Shown here piece by piece: positions 41,470 to 51,964 of a stretch of DNA of 64,000 bases. The notes under the pieces are model-generated. The model was given only the letters and a program-made list of their open reading frames with translations. It had not been told where the DNA came from and made no database searches. How positions within the stretch are numbered: position 1 is the first letter of the stretch; every line of letters begins with the position of its first letter. Location: NCBI RefSeq assembly GCF_032917945.1, contig NZ_CP136624.1:372001-436000 (forward strand), written 5' to 3'. The stretch is from Bradyrhizobium sp. sBnM-33. GTDB taxonomy: Bacteria > Pseudomonadota > Alphaproteobacteria > Rhizobiales > Xanthobacteraceae. Position numbers and translations under genes: made by a program.

Positions 41470-41564
41470 GAATGCTGTTTCTGGCGCGCACTTTCCGGCA
41501 CGCGCGTTTTTCGCGCGCGCTGGAAGACTACATGCGCCTTAGCCGATTCGCATCGGCCGAGGTT

Positions 41565-42002
41565 TCAGATCGCTGCCGCCGCCGGGTTTTGCGTCCACAA
41601 CCTTTCAAGGTTGTAGAATTCACGCACCTCGGGTCTGAACACGTGCACGACCACATCGCCGGAATCGATCAGCACCCAGTCGCAATTGGGCAAGCCCTCG
41701 ACATGGATGTTGTTGATGCCGGTTTCCTTCAGGGCTTTCGTGACGTTTTCCGCGATCGCACCGACATGCCGGTTAACCCGGCCGGTCGTGACGATCATGT
41801 AGTCGGAAAAGGCGGATTTGCCGCGAAGGTCGATGGTGATCGTTTCTTCCGCCTTCATATCGTCGAGGCGGGAGAGGATCATATTCAGCGTCTTGTCGGC
41901 GTCGGGTTGCGCCTTCAAGGCTGCAGCTTGTGTCGATGTTTTACGCGCGGTCTTGGCGGTCGTGCTCGGAACCTTGGGTAAAACAGACTTGGACTTGGAC
42001 AA
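41565..42002 (-). CDS. rsfS: Ribosome silencing factor RsfS
   Basis: A 145-residue protein that binds L14 and blocks subunit joining in starvation. The RsfS core (MILSRLDDMKAEETITIDLRG, SDYMIVTTGRVNRHVGAIAENV, VEGLPNCDWVLIDSGDVVVHVF) is complete. The first 35 residues are Lys/Ala/Thr-rich and not conserved in the family, so an internal start is possible. Its spacing to nadD (122 bases) leaves room for its own promoter. Confidence 0.94.
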   Translation of the reverse strand: MSKSKSVLPKVPSTTAKTARKTSTQAAALKAQPDADKTLNMILSRLDDMKAEETITIDLRGKSAFSDYMIVTTGRVNRHVGAIAENVTKALKETGINNIHVEGLPNCDWVLIDSGDVVVHVFRPEVREFYNLERLWTQNPAAAAI

Positions 42003-42124
42003 TACAGATGTGGCCAGGGACCATTCCTTTCACTGTATCGCGAACGCCGAATCCCGACGTCCGCGGACCATATTAGGCATGTGGGGTTAATGGTTTCAAT
42101 ATTCCAGTGTCCCCACCCGCCGGT

Positions 42125-42781
42125 TCAAACCGAACTGTCACTTCTTTTTGCCTTCCAGCTCCCGTCGGAGTTCCGCAGGCCCGTCGACGACAGGTTCAGT
42201 TTCATGCCGGTGAGGAAAACCCAGGCCGGCGCCTGCTGATCGGCTAGCCGGGCCGCCTGATTCTCGGGCAATCGATACCGTGCCAGCGCCTGGGCAGCCG
42301 GCGCGGCGAGCGCCCGGAAACTCTGCGGCGGACGATCGATCACGGCGAGCGGCACCTCGGCAGCGATGCGCCGCCAATCTTTCCAGCGATGGAACTGCGC
42401 GAGATTGTCGGCGCCCATGATCCAGACGAAGCGCACGCCGGAAACGCGGCGGCGCAAATGAATGATCGTATCGACAGTGTACTTGGTGCCGATGACAGCT
42501 TCGAGACAACTGATGTCGATGCGCGGATCGTCGGCGACGTCGCGCGCGGCGCGCGCCCGTTCGGCAAGGCCGTGCAGCCGGCCGGTATCCTTGAGCGGAT
42601 TTCCGGGGGTCAGCAGCCACCAAACGCGATCGAGCTTCAAGCGCTTCAACGCAAACAGGCTGATGGCGCGATGCGCCGCGTGCGGCGGATTGAACGAGCC
42701 GCCGAGCATGCCGACGCGCATGCCATTGGTATGGAAGGGAATGTCTTGCGCGGCGGATTGCAATTTCATCGGACGGGTCAC
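42125..42781 (-). CDS. nadD: Nicotinate-nucleotide adenylyltransferase
   Basis: A 218-residue enzyme of NAD synthesis (nicotinate mononucleotide plus ATP gives deamido-NAD). The nucleotidyl-transferase motif [18 protein letters not shown] is intact, with [29 protein letters not shown] and the C-terminal LSSTGLR (variant of ISSTxIR). It is 19 bases downstream of proA. An internal ATG would remove about 20 unaligned N-terminal residues. Confidence 0.95.
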   Translation of the reverse strand: MTRPMKLQSAAQDIPFHTNGMRVGMLGGSFNPPHAAHRAISLFALKRLKLDRVWWLLTPGNPLKDTGRLHGLAERARAARDVADDPRIDISCLEAVIGTKYTVDTIIHLRRRVSGVRFVWIMGADNLAQFHRWKDWRRIAAEVPLAVIDRPPQSFRALAAPAAQALARYRLPENQAARLADQQAPAWVFLTGMKLNLSSTGLRNSDGSWKAKRSDSSV

Positions 42782-42800
42782 CGCGGGCGCGGGCTTGCGG

Positions 42801-44093
42801 TCACGGCCGCGTCTGCCCGGTGCCGTGAACGCGGTATTTGAAGCTGGTCAGTTGCTCGGCTCCGACCGGCCCGCGGGCGTGGAATTTTCCGGTGGCAATC
42901 CCGATCTCTGCGCCGAAGCCGAACTCGCCGCCGTCGGCGAACTGCGTCGAAGCGTTATGCAGCACGATCGCCGAATCGACTTCGCTGAGAAACTTCTCGG
43001 CCGTCTTGGCGTCTTCGGCCACGATCGCATCGGTGTGGCGCGAGCCGTGGTTCTGGATATGCGCGATCGCCGCGTCGACCCCGTCAACGACACGGGCGGC
43101 GATGATGGCGTCAAGATATTCGGTATCCCAATCCTCGTCGGTCGCCGGCTTCACCCGCGCGTCGACCTTCTGCACGACGTCGTCGCCGCGCACCTCGCAG
43201 CCGGCCTCCACCAGCATCTCGATCAGCGGCTTCAGATTGGCGGCGGCGCCCGCGAGATCGACCAGCAGCGTCTCCGCGGCGCCACAGACGCCGGTGCGGC
43301 GCATCTTGGCGTTCAGCACGATCGACTTAGCCATTTCGAGATCGGCGGTGCGATCGACATAGACGTGGTTGACGCCTTCGAGATGCGCAAACACCGGCAC
43401 GCGCGCTTCCGCTTCAACCCGCGCCACCAGGCTCTTGCCGCCGCGCGGTACGATCACGTCGATGCCGCCGTTCAATCCGGATAGCATCAGCCCGACCGCC
43501 GCGCGGTCGCGCGTCGGCACCAGCGTGATCGCCGCTTCCGGCAGGCTGGCCTCGCGCAGGCCCTGTACGAGGGCTTCGTGAATCGCCCGGCAGGAACGGA
43601 AGCTGTCGGAGCCGCCGCGCAGGATCACGGCATTGCCGGACTTCAGGCACAGCACGCCGGCGTCAGCCGTGACATTGGGGCGGCTCTCGAAAATCACGCC
43701 GATCACGCCGAGCGGCACGCGCACGCGCTCAATGGTCATGCCGTTCGGTCGTTGCCAGCTCTCGGTGACGGTGCCGACCGGATCGGGAATGCCGCGCACC
43801 GTCGCAACGCCGTCCGCCATCGCGTCGATGCGCGCCGGTGTCAGCGTCAGGCGGTCGATGAAGGCCGAGGTCGCGCCTGTGGCGCGCACCTCTGCGACGT
43901 CCTCGGCATTGGCCGTGAGGATCTTTGCCGTGTTGGCGCGAATTGCGCGCTCGATCGCCTCCAGCGCCCGGTCCTTCTGCTCCGGCGGCGCCAGCGCCAG
44001 CACCCGCGCGGCCTCGCGCGCATGGGAAGCGAGGTCGGTCATCAAAGCGGGCAGATCGGCGTTACCGTCGATTGCCTTCAAGGGGGCGGTCAT
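42801..44093 (-). CDS. proA: Glutamate-5-semialdehyde dehydrogenase
   Basis: A 430-residue enzyme of proline synthesis that reduces glutamyl-5-phosphate. It has [22 protein letters not shown], the catalytic Cys in [15 protein letters not shown] and the C-terminal [26 protein letters not shown] segment. The ATG giving [10 protein letters not shown] gives the normal family length; a TTG 12 bases upstream is rejected. It is 118 bases downstream of proB, with which it acts. Confidence 0.96.
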   Translation of the reverse strand: MTAPLKAIDGNADLPALMTDLASHAREAARVLALAPPEQKDRALEAIERAIRANTAKILTANAEDVAEVRATGATSAFIDRLTLTPARIDAMADGVATVRGIPDPVGTVTESWQRPNGMTIERVRVPLGVIGVIFESRPNVTADAGVLCLKSGNAVILRGGSDSFRSCRAIHEALVQGLREASLPEAAITLVPTRDRAAVGLMLSGLNGGIDVIVPRGGKSLVARVEAEARVPVFAHLEGVNHVYVDRTADLEMAKSIVLNAKMRRTGVCGAAETLLVDLAGAAANLKPLIEMLVEAGCEVRGDDVVQKVDARVKPATDEDWDTEYLDAIIAARVVDGVDAAIAHIQNHGSRHTDAIVAEDAKTAEKFLSEVDSAIVLHNASTQFADGGEFGFGAEIGIATGKFHARGPVGAEQLTSFKYRVHGTGQTRP

Positions 44094-44211
44094 CACAGGT
44101 CTCAAGGTCTAGAGTAAGGCTATGTCCTAGCACGGAAATCCCGCTGTTGCGAGGTCCGGAACCAGCATGGCTGGCTGCCCGGTACCGGCAAACGGCCACT
44201 CGGCCATTGGC

Positions 44212-45354
44212 CTACTTGGCCGGAATGGCTCCGCTCGGGCCTACCACCAAATCGTCGCGGTGGATCATTTCTGCCCGGCCGCTGATGCCGAGAATCGCCA
44301 TCACGTCCGGGGAGGAGCGGCCTTTGATCTTCTCCGCATCCTCGGCGTCGTAGGCGACGAGGCCGCGGCCGATCTCGTGGGTGTCGGGGCCGCGCACCAC
44401 CACGGCATCGCCGCGGGCGAACTGGCCGTCGATCCGGGTCACGCCGGCCGGCAGCAAGCTTTTGCCGGCGCGCAGCGCCGCGACCGCGCCGGCATCAATG
44501 GTCAGCGTGCCCTTCGGCTCCAGCGAGCCCGCGATCCAGCGTTTTCGCGCGGTGACGGGATTGGCCGGCGTCAGGAACCAGGTGCAGCGTCCGCCATCTG
44601 ATATCGCCTGTAGCGGATGCTCGATCTTGCCCGAGGCGATCAGCATATGCGTGCCTGATGTGGTCGCAATCTTCGCTGCCTCGATCTTGGTGAACATGCC
44701 GCCGCGCGACAGTTCGGATTCGGCGGCGCCCGCCATCGCCTCGATTTCCGACGTGACCGACTCGACGATCGGGATCAGTTTTGCGTTGGGATTGGCGCCG
44801 GGCGGCGCGTCATAGAGCCCGTCGATATCGGACAACAGAATCAGCAGATCGGCGCTCGTCATGGTGGCGACGCGCGCAGCGAGGCGATCATTGTCGCCGT
44901 AGCGGATTTCGTTGGTCGCAACCGTGTCGTTCTCGTTGATCACAGGTACTGCGCGCCATTCCAGCAGTTTGGCGATGGTCGAGCGCGCGTTGAGATAGCG
45001 CCGGCGCTCCTCGGTGTCCTGCAGCGTTACCAGGATCTGTCCGGCGCCGATGCCATAAGCGCCGAGCACTTCCGACCAGATCCGCGCCAGCGCGATCTGC
45101 CCTACCGCCGCAGCGCCCTGGCTTTCTTCCAGCTTCAGCGTGCCGCGCGGCAGCTTCAACCGGCTGCGGCCGAGCGCGATCGAGCCTGACGAGACGACGA
45201 GAACATCGCGGCCTTCGCCGTGCAGCTTGGCGATATCGGCGGCCAGCGCGGACAGCCATGCCGAACGGACTTCGCCTGCATTGGAGTCGATGAGCAGCGA
45301 GGAGCCGACCTTGACGACAATGCGGCGGAAGTTTTTGAGCGCGGGGCGTTTCAT
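44212..45354 (-). CDS. proB: Glutamate 5-kinase
   Basis: A 380-residue enzyme catalysing the first step of proline synthesis. The amino-acid kinase domain ([49 protein letters not shown]-like [14 protein letters not shown]) occupies about residues 1-260. A C-terminal PUA domain (about 285-370, [17 protein letters not shown]) follows, as in the full-length form. The enzyme is typically inhibited by proline. It is 90 bases downstream of obgE. Confidence 0.96.
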   Translation of the reverse strand: MKRPALKNFRRIVVKVGSSLLIDSNAGEVRSAWLSALAADIAKLHGEGRDVLVVSSGSIALGRSRLKLPRGTLKLEESQGAAAVGQIALARIWSEVLGAYGIGAGQILVTLQDTEERRRYLNARSTIAKLLEWRAVPVINENDTVATNEIRYGDNDRLAARVATMTSADLLILLSDIDGLYDAPPGANPNAKLIPIVESVTSEIEAMAGAAESELSRGGMFTKIEAAKIATTSGTHMLIASGKIEHPLQAISDGGRCTWFLTPANPVTARKRWIAGSLEPKGTLTIDAGAVAALRAGKSLLPAGVTRIDGQFARGDAVVVRGPDTHEIGRGLVAYDAEDAEKIKGRSSPDVMAILGISGRAEMIHRDDLVVGPSGAIPAK

Positions 45355-45444
45355 GATGCGGTCGGGTGATGCGGATGGTCGGAAGCAATACGCGCCGGTT
45401 TCCCGATTTGGAAGTGGCGCGTGCCGCGGGAGGCTAACTTTGTA

Positions 45445-46509
<1,065 letters not shown>

Positions 46510-46556
46510 TTAGGGCAGGGGCCCCCGCGCGGCAACCCTCAAGGCTCGCAACATTG

Positions 46557-46586
46557 GCGAAAAGCCTTAATTTTCGGGCTTTTTTC
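46557..46586 (-). terminator. Possible terminator after the MaoC-like gene
   Basis: On the minus strand, AAAAAAGCCCGAAAATTAAGGCTTTTC forms a short AAAGCC/GGCTTT stem ending in T residues. It lies about 30 bases beyond the MaoC-like stop codon and before obgE. The stem is short, so confidence is limited. Confidence 0.45.
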
Positions 46587-46612
46587 GGTTTCGAACCGGA
46601 AGCCACGGCTTC

Positions 46613-47095
46613 CTACGGGGCCGGTCGCCGGCGAACCAGGAACTTCTGCATTCCTTCCAGCACGAGCTCCTTGCGCTGGTTGAACACGGTCGAGCGCAGT
46701 GTCACCACGCCGGTCGAGCGGCCCGGAACGAGTTCGATCACTTCGAGCGCGGGGTAGATGGTGTCACCGGCATAGACCGGTTTCAGGAACTTGCTCGACT
46801 GCTCGAGGAAGCCGACCAGCGATTCCTCGACGAGATAGGGAAACAGGCCTGCACCCGGCGCGGTGTGGACCAAGGTCTGGAAGCCATGCGCGAGCAGGTC
46901 CGGCATGCCGCGGGCGCGGCAATATTCGACATCGTAATGGATCGGATGGGTATCGCCGCTCGCGGTCTGGAACGCGGCGAACACCGCCGATGTCTGGGTC
47001 CGGCTAGGAATGACGAAGCGTTCGCCGAGCACAAAATCCTCGAACCAGCGCTGTTCGCTCACCATGCGATGCTGGGCGGGGTCGAACACGGTCAT
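46613..47095 (-). CDS. MaoC family dehydratase (hot-dog fold)
   Basis: A 160-residue hot-dog-fold protein. It has a FEDFVLGERFVIPSRTQT start, the hydratase-like ASGDTHPIHYDVEYC (catalytic-type Asp/His) and LLAHGFQTLV. This pattern is the MaoC/R-hydratase group, which hydrates enoyl-CoA or related acyl thioesters. The precise substrate is unknown. It has no metabolic partner adjacent; obgE follows after about 115 bases. Confidence 0.9.
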   Translation of the reverse strand: MTVFDPAQHRMVSEQRWFEDFVLGERFVIPSRTQTSAVFAAFQTASGDTHPIHYDVEYCRARGMPDLLAHGFQTLVHTAPGAGLFPYLVEESLVGFLEQSSKFLKPVYAGDTIYPALEVIELVPGRSTGVVTLRSTVFNQRKELVLEGMQKFLVRRRPAP

Positions 47096-47308
47096 GTCGG
47101 ATTTCCTGCCGATTTTGGAGCGATACCGGTACCGCAGCGCTGTGGCTGCGGCAATCGATCCGTCTCAATTCGTCGTCTCCAGGCAATAGCGCGAAGCGCA
47201 TCTTCGCGCTAAATGTCCCTTGCACCCACGTCTTTACAACGTGCTGCGCAAAAAAGTGGATGGCCGGGACCCGCTGGCCATGACGAAGAGCAAAAAGCAG
47301 GAAACGTC

Positions 47309-48223
47309 ATGAGCCTGTTCGGCAAGATCTCGACCTATGACGAGCGCTCGGCGCGCCTCGCCGGCATTGGATTGATGCTGCTGTCGATCTTCATGTTCTC
47401 GTTCGGCGATGCGCTCGGAAAATTCATGGTCGCGACCTATTCGGTCGGGCAGTTGCTTTGGCTGCGCGCCTGCGCGGCGCTGCTGGTGCTATTGCCGGTG
47501 ATCTGGAAGCAGCGCGCCGAGTTCTCGCGTCTTGAGCGGCCGTGGCTGCAGCTATTGCGCGTGACGCTCTCGACGCTCGAAGTCGCGGCGTTCTTTCTCG
47601 CCACCGTCTATCTGCCGCTCGCCGACGTCATCACCTATTACCTCGCTTCGCCGATCTTCGTCACCGCGCTCTCCGGCATCGTGCTCGGCGAGCACGTCGG
47701 CTGGCGGCGCTGGACGGCGATCCTGATCGGATTCTGCGGCGTTCTGATCGCACTGCGTCCGTCCACGCAGACCGTGAGTTGGCCGGCGATGATCGCGCTC
47801 GGCGGCAGTCTGTCGTTCGCGTTCCTGATGCTGATCACGCGCTCGCTGCGGGACACGCCGGATATCGTGCTGACGACGTCGCAGTTCGGCGGCACATTCC
47901 TGCTCGGCGCGCTGATGTCGCCAATCGGCTGGGTGACGCCCACCCTCGGCAGCCTCGTCCTGTTCGCTGCGGCGGGAGTAGTTTCCGTCGTCGCGCTGTT
48001 GTGCATCAACCGTTCGCTGAAGCTGGCGCCGGCCAGCGTCGTGGTGCCGTATCAATATTCGATGATCGTGTGGGCGGTGATCTTCGGCTTTGTCGTGTGG
48101 GGCGACGTGCCGTCGATCTCAACCCTGGTCGGTGCGTCCATCATCATCGGTGCGGGCATTTATATCTTCCTGCGAGAGCAGCAGCTTGGGCGCGAGGAAC
48201 CGGTGGTCAATCCGCCAGCGTGA
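47309..48223 (+). CDS. DMT family transporter (EamA)
   Basis: A 304-residue inner-membrane protein with about ten hydrophobic helices in two EamA repeats. The first runs from LAGIGLMLLSIFMFSFGDALGKF to GFCGVLIALRP, the second from SWPAMIALGGSLSFAFLML to IIIGAGIYIFLREQ. DMT/EamA proteins export metabolites or drugs; the substrate cannot be inferred. The ATG follows a CAGGAAACG site; an earlier frame start is not family-like. Monocistronic. Confidence 0.93.
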   Translation: MSLFGKISTYDERSARLAGIGLMLLSIFMFSFGDALGKFMVATYSVGQLLWLRACAALLVLLPVIWKQRAEFSRLERPWLQLLRVTLSTLEVAAFFLATVYLPLADVITYYLASPIFVTALSGIVLGEHVGWRRWTAILIGFCGVLIALRPSTQTVSWPAMIALGGSLSFAFLMLITRSLRDTPDIVLTTSQFGGTFLLGALMSPIGWVTPTLGSLVLFAAAGVVSVVALLCINRSLKLAPASVVVPYQYSMIVWAVIFGFVVWGDVPSISTLVGASIIIGAGIYIFLREQQLGREEPVVNPPA

Positions 48224-48237
48224 AGTTCACGCCCGCG

Positions 48238-48316
48238 GTCATTCCGGGGCGATGCGCAGCATCGAACCCGGAATCTCGAGATTCCGGGTCTGGTCCTTCT
48301 GACATCCCGGAATGAC
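48238..48316. repeat. Dispersed palindromic repeat (GTCATTCCGGG type)
   Basis: The ends GTCATTCCGGG and CCCGGAATGAC are complementary. The centre has the perfect palindrome CCCGGAATCTCGAGATTCCGGG. It follows the DMT gene by 14 bases and shares its core with the element at 36112. Confidence 0.8.
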
Positions 48317-48402
48317 AGAAGACTTCGGATTGCTTCGTGGCTTTGCTCCCTTGCGCAAACGCTTCGCGTTTGTCGCAGGCAACGACGAAAACTAGGACGA
48401 AA

Positions 48403-49005
48403 CTAGCGCTCTCTTCTCGTCGAGCTTCCCCAGTTCTTCAGCGATGCCCACACGCTGCGTGTCAGGCGGAAGCGGTCGACCGGGGTCGAGGATCCCAGCG
48501 CTTCGAAGCGGTGCAACTCGACGCCGCTCCACTGGAAGCCGCATTTCTCCAGGATGTTTCGCGACCCCGGGTTGGCGACGCGGGCGCCCGAAACGAGATG
48601 CTCGGCATCGAATTCTTCGAAGAAGAAGTCGATCACCGCGCGCGCAGCTTCAGTGCCGAAGCCCTGGCCCCAATGCGCGACGCCGAGCCAGTAGCCGAGC
48701 TCCGGCGCGTCCGGGTCAGCGCGGTCGATGCCGACCATCCCGATCGGTGAGTAGTTATGTTCGATCAGAAAAACCGTCTCGCTGTTATCGGTAGCCTTCG
48801 CGCGCACGAACTCGACCGCGTGGTCCTGCAGGTAGGGGTGCGGCAGGCGGCGGGTGTTTTCCGCAATGCGGCGATCATTGGCGAGACGCGCAATCGCTTT
48901 TACGTCCGCGAGCGTCGGCCGACGCAGCGTCAGCCGTTCGGTCTCGAGGACGCAGCTACTCGCTTGACGCAAGGTCGGGGTCTGGATCGGGATGTCCTGC
49001 AACAT
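48403..49005 (-). CDS. GNAT family N-acetyltransferase (RimJ/RimL-like)
   Basis: A 200-residue acetyltransferase. LETERLTLRRPTLADVKAIARLANDRRIAENTR at the N-terminus, ELGYWLGVAHWGQGFGTEAARA (acetyl-CoA loop) and SRNILEKCGFQWSG are hallmarks of the RimJ/RimL-type GNAT_3 group. Targets may be ribosomal protein N-termini or small molecules; nothing here decides. It follows the rplU-rpmA terminator, so it is probably expressed separately. Confidence 0.9.
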   Translation of the reverse strand: MLQDIPIQTPTLRQASSCVLETERLTLRRPTLADVKAIARLANDRRIAENTRRLPHPYLQDHAVEFVRAKATDNSETVFLIEHNYSPIGMVGIDRADPDAPELGYWLGVAHWGQGFGTEAARAVIDFFFEEFDAEHLVSGARVANPGSRNILEKCGFQWSGVELHRFEALGSSTPVDRFRLTRSVWASLKNWGSSTRRER

Positions 49006-49036
49006 GTCGGGCTCCTGATTGCGAATATGCGCAAAT

Positions 49037-49066
49037 TAAAAAAGGGAGGCCGGTTTCCCGCCTCCC
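49037..49066 (-). terminator. Rho-independent terminator after rplU-rpmA
   Basis: On the minus strand, GGGAGGC-GGGAAACCG-GCCTCCC is followed by TTTTTTAA. It lies about 65 bases past the rpmA stop and just before the GNAT gene. Confidence 0.85.
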
Positions 49067-49128
49067 CTGGAGCCCATTTCGACTCCGCCGGTTCAACAGG
49101 ATCCGGCAGACTCGATTATGTCCACCGT

Positions 49129-49398
49129 CTATTCGGCCGCCTCCGTCATCGGAACTACCGATACGAAAGTGCGACCATTGGCTTTTGCACGGAACTCGAC
49201 ATGACCCTCGACCTTGGCAAAGAGAGTATGGTCGGTGCCCATGCCGACATTAAGGCCGGGATGCCAGGTGGTGCCGCGCTGACGCGCGATAATGTTGCCG
49301 GGAATCACGTGTTCGCCGCCATACGCCTTGATGCCAAGGCGCTTGCCCGCTGAATCGCGTCCGTTTCGCGATGATCCGCCTGCTTTTTTGTGAGCCAT
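49129..49398 (-). CDS. rpmA: 50S ribosomal protein L27
   Basis: An 89-residue ribosomal protein that reaches towards the peptidyl-transferase centre. [30 protein letters not shown] and [14 protein letters not shown] ([17 protein letters not shown]) are canonical. The N-terminus begins directly with AHKKAGG, so no cleaved leader as in Firmicutes is present. It is 123 bases downstream of rplU, in the same transcript. Confidence 0.98.
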   Translation of the reverse strand: MAHKKAGGSSRNGRDSAGKRLGIKAYGGEHVIPGNIIARQRGTTWHPGLNVGMGTDHTLFAKVEGHVEFRAKANGRTFVSVVPMTEAAE

Positions 49399-49521
49399 GG
49401 CCCGTCTCCGACTTCTCGAATATTTCTAGATCAATTCCTTGACGGAATCATTTCATTTTTTGTTGCGCTTCAACTTTTCGTCGAAGCGCATCACTTCTTG
49501 TCGCTCTTGCCTTCGCGGCGT

Positions 49522-49902
49522 CTACGACGCTTCAGCGGCGGGAGCGGCGACCTTTTCCCTCTTCGGCCGCGGGCCGATCGAAGGCTTGGCGTTATCGGTC
49601 AGGATCTCGGTGACGCGAAGCACCGTGATCTCGTCGCGATAGCCGCGCTTGCGGCGCGAATTCTTGCGGCGACGTTTCTTGAACGCGATCACCTTCGGGC
49701 CACGCTTGTGGTCCAGCACTTCGGCCGCAACGGAAGCGCCTGCCACCGTCGGCGCGCCCAGCACCGGCGTGTCACCGCCGACCACCAGAACTTCACCAAG
49801 CTGCACGATCGTGCCGACTTCGCCGGCGATCTTGCCTATCTCGAGCACATCATCCGGAACGACGCGGTACTGCCGGCCGCCGGTTTTGATGACTGCGAAC
49901 AT
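49522..49902 (-). CDS. rplU: 50S ribosomal protein L21
   Basis: A 126-residue ribosomal protein. MFAVIKTGGRQYRVVPDDVL and KRRRKNSRRKRGYRDEITVLRVTEI are characteristic; the C-terminal tail (PKREKVAAPAAEAS) is slightly extended, as in many Rhizobiales. The ATG follows AAGGA. A strong housekeeping promoter lies about 175 bases upstream, giving a long leader. Confidence 0.98.
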   Translation of the reverse strand: MFAVIKTGGRQYRVVPDDVLEIGKIAGEVGTIVQLGEVLVVGGDTPVLGAPTVAGASVAAEVLDHKRGPKVIAFKKRRRKNSRRKRGYRDEITVLRVTEILTDNAKPSIGPRPKREKVAAPAAEAS

Positions 49903-50075
49903 CGTTTTTTTCCTTCGTGTTCGATCCCGGCCTCGGACGTATTCCCGAAAGGGCTGTCCGGGTCGGCTTTTTGGTCAGTCGTTATGGGTACGATTTTCGC
50001 GCGGCCGGGGAGCAAACCCCGTAAGATTTCGCGCAAAAACAAGTGGCGCGAGAAATCCCGCGCCGGATGCGGGGA

Positions 50076-50103
50076 CTTATAGCCCGAGAACGCCGCGAGT
50101 CAA
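50076..50103 (-). promoter_or_regulatory. Sigma-70-type promoter of rplU-rpmA
   Basis: On the minus strand, TTGACT (50098-50103) and TATAAG (50076-50081) are separated by 16 bases, close to consensus. The implied leader of about 165 bases before rplU contains several GC-rich stems and could host L21 autoregulation. Confidence 0.75.
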
Positions 50104-50154
50104 GGCGAAACGGCCTGAAAATCGGCCAAAAATGAGGGATTTGGCCCGAAAGGG

Positions 50155-50232
50155 CGAATGGCGAGCAGCGAATGGCGAAGAATAGGGCTACTTGTTCGCC
50201 GCTCCCATTCGCTATTCGCCACTCGCCATTCG
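50155..50232. repeat. Inverted repeat of GCGAATGGCGA units
   Basis: GCGAATGGCGAGCAGCGAAT on the left is mirrored by the complement of ATTCGCCACTCGCCATTCGC on the right, each arm itself made of repeated CGAATGGCGA units. It lies in the divergent region between rplU and the ROK gene. Confidence 0.75.
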
Positions 50233-50297
50233 CTCCCGCTTGAAACCAACGGGTTCCCCGCCCGTTGTCGCCAGCGAGATACGGCAGGGTGAGGGCA

Positions 50298-51398
50298 ATG
50301 GCAGAAGACATCACTACCAGCACGAGCATCGCCCGCCACGGGGCCAGCCGCCTGCCGTCGGTGGAGGTCGACAGTTTCAACGTCGAACTGAAGGACGACG
50401 AGGGCTTTCTCGGGGACCGCGCCAGCAAGGGGGCCTTCCGCAAGATATTGGACGACTTGCGCAAGCCGCTGAAGAAAAACGGCGACGATCCCTTGGGCAA
50501 AAAATCCAGCGGCGACATCGCCAAGAGCGAACTCGACGAGGCGCTGATCGGCGCCGATGTCGGCGCAGCCGCGCTGGTGCACAGCGCGATCGAAGAATTC
50601 GCCCAGGAGCTGGCCTATGTGACGCAGCGGTTTCTCAAGACCAAGGCCTGGGCTGACACCGAGCGCATCGTGGTCGGGGGCGGCTTTCGGCAAAGCCGGG
50701 TCGGCGAGCTCGCGATTGCGCGTACCGACCTCATCCTGAAGGCAGAGGATTTCGAGGTCGATCTGCTGCCGATCCGCTTTCATCCCGATGACGCCGGTCT
50801 GATCGGCACGCTGCATCTGGCGCCGTCCTGGATATTCGAAGGCCATGACAGCATTCTTGCGGTCGACATTGGCGGCACCAACATCCGCTGCGGCGTCGTG
50901 GAGACCAGCTGGAAGCAGGCGCCCGATCTGTCCAAGGCTGACGTCTGGACGTCCGAGCTGTGGCGGCATGCCGACGATGAGCCGACGCGCGAAGGCGCGG
51001 TCAAGCGGCTGGTGAAGATGCTGAAGGACCTGATCGACGCTGCGGAAACCGAAGGCCTGAAACTTGCGCCCTTCATCGGCATCGCGTGCCCCGGCGTCAT
51101 TAACGAGGATGGCTCCATCGAGAAGGGCGCACAGAACCTGCCCGGCAACTGGGAAAGCAGCAAGTTCAACCTGCCGGCAAGCCTGGTGGAGGCGATCCCG
51201 CAGATTGGCGATCACGACACCGCCGTGCTGATGCACAATGACGGCGTGGTGCAGGGCCTTTCCGAAGTTCCCTTCATGCAGGATGTCGAGCGCTGGGGCG
51301 TGCTGACCATCGGCACCGGGCTCGGCAATGCGCGCTTCACTAACAGGCGGAAGGCCAACGGCAAGGACGAGAAGAAGGCGAAAAAGAGCCGGGATTGA
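50298..51398 (+). CDS. ROK family protein (glucokinase-like)
   Basis: A 366-residue protein. The ROK/ASKHA phosphate-binding motif ILAVDIGGTNIRCGVVE sits unusually late, at about residue 195. It is preceded by a 190-residue N-terminal part (LKDDEGFLGDRASKGAFRKILDDLRKPLKK; AKSELDEALIGADVGAAALVHS) not found in ordinary glucokinases. The sugar-kinase half follows (ACPGVINEDGSIEKGAQNLPGNW; VLTIGTGLGNARF). The ROK zinc motif CxCGxxGC is not visible. The tail is Lys-rich. A sugar substrate is likely but unproven; the N-terminal extension is the odd feature. Confidence 0.8.
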   Translation: MAEDITTSTSIARHGASRLPSVEVDSFNVELKDDEGFLGDRASKGAFRKILDDLRKPLKKNGDDPLGKKSSGDIAKSELDEALIGADVGAAALVHSAIEEFAQELAYVTQRFLKTKAWADTERIVVGGGFRQSRVGELAIARTDLILKAEDFEVDLLPIRFHPDDAGLIGTLHLAPSWIFEGHDSILAVDIGGTNIRCGVVETSWKQAPDLSKADVWTSELWRHADDEPTREGAVKRLVKMLKDLIDAAETEGLKLAPFIGIACPGVINEDGSIEKGAQNLPGNWESSKFNLPASLVEAIPQIGDHDTAVLMHNDGVVQGLSEVPFMQDVERWGVLTIGTGLGNARFTNRRKANGKDEKKAKKSRD

Positions 51399-51542
51399 TC
51401 GTTTTCGCGGGAGGTAAGGTTGACTGGTTAGGTTAAAAACGGGTTAGCGTTGCCGTTTCCGCAGCCGTTGCTACCGTCATTTCGTCGCTCCGGCTGACCG
51501 GCGAAGCCGCACTTCCCGGCCAGGATTTCAAAGCAGCGGCAC

Positions 51543-51577
51543 GGGACCGCCAGTTTTTTGTCGCGTCTGGCGGTCCC
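51543..51577 (+). terminator. Hairpin, probable terminator before tRNA-Ser
   Basis: A perfect 11-base stem (GGGACCGCCAG / CTGGCGGTCCC) is followed three bases later by ATTTTT. It lies about 145 bases after the ROK gene, in the otherwise gene-free 305 bases before the tRNA. Confidence 0.5.
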
Positions 51578-51704
51578 ACCATTTTTCCAAAAGCCGCCCG
51601 GTCCGCTTTTGGCGAATTTCTCCGCCGCGCGCCTTGTCTGCCCCGGCTTCCTCGCCTAGAACACGGCCCGACCGCAGGGCCGAATCCGGCCCGCCTTGGC
51701 GCCT

Positions 51705-51794
51705 GGAGAGGTGGCAGAGTGGTTGAATGCACCGCACTCGAAATGCGGCATAGGTGCAAGCCTATCGGGGGTTCGAATCCCTCCCTCTCCGCCA
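51705..51794 (+). tRNA. tRNA-Ser (anticodon CGA)
   Basis: A 90-base class II tRNA. The acceptor arms GGAGAGG and CCTCTCC pair perfectly, the D-loop has AGAGTGGTTGAATGCACC, and the anticodon loop CTCGAAA gives CGA. A variable arm (TAGGTGCAAGCCTA) follows, then the T-arm GGGGGTTCGAATCCCTC; the discriminator is G and CCA is encoded. It reads UCG codons. It marks the boundary between dense housekeeping genes and the accessory region, and tRNA-Ser genes are common island attachment sites. Confidence 0.97.
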
Positions 51795-51964
51795 TTGTAA
51801 ACAGTTAAGCTTTTGAATTTGCTTATTTATTTTCATGCCCTTTGGCATGAGTCCCCAAATCAGCCCCCAGACCCTGCTGTTTCTTCCGCGCCCTCAAATC
51901 GGCTGGCTGGCATTGACACAACGCGCGCGGGAACACGAGATAAGATGTTCAGGGGGGCGGGGTC

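Noticed and set aside
51433..51795. Minus-strand 120-codon frame over the tRNA-Ser
   Set aside because: It is antisense to a perfect tRNA and its start lies beyond it. The AEREGFEPP-type start is a familiar artefact of tRNA-Ser antisense translation.
51795..51964. A second copy of the tRNA-Ser 3' end as an attachment repeat
   Set aside because: I looked for the GGGTTCGAATCCCTCCCTCT segment further right in the window and did not find one.
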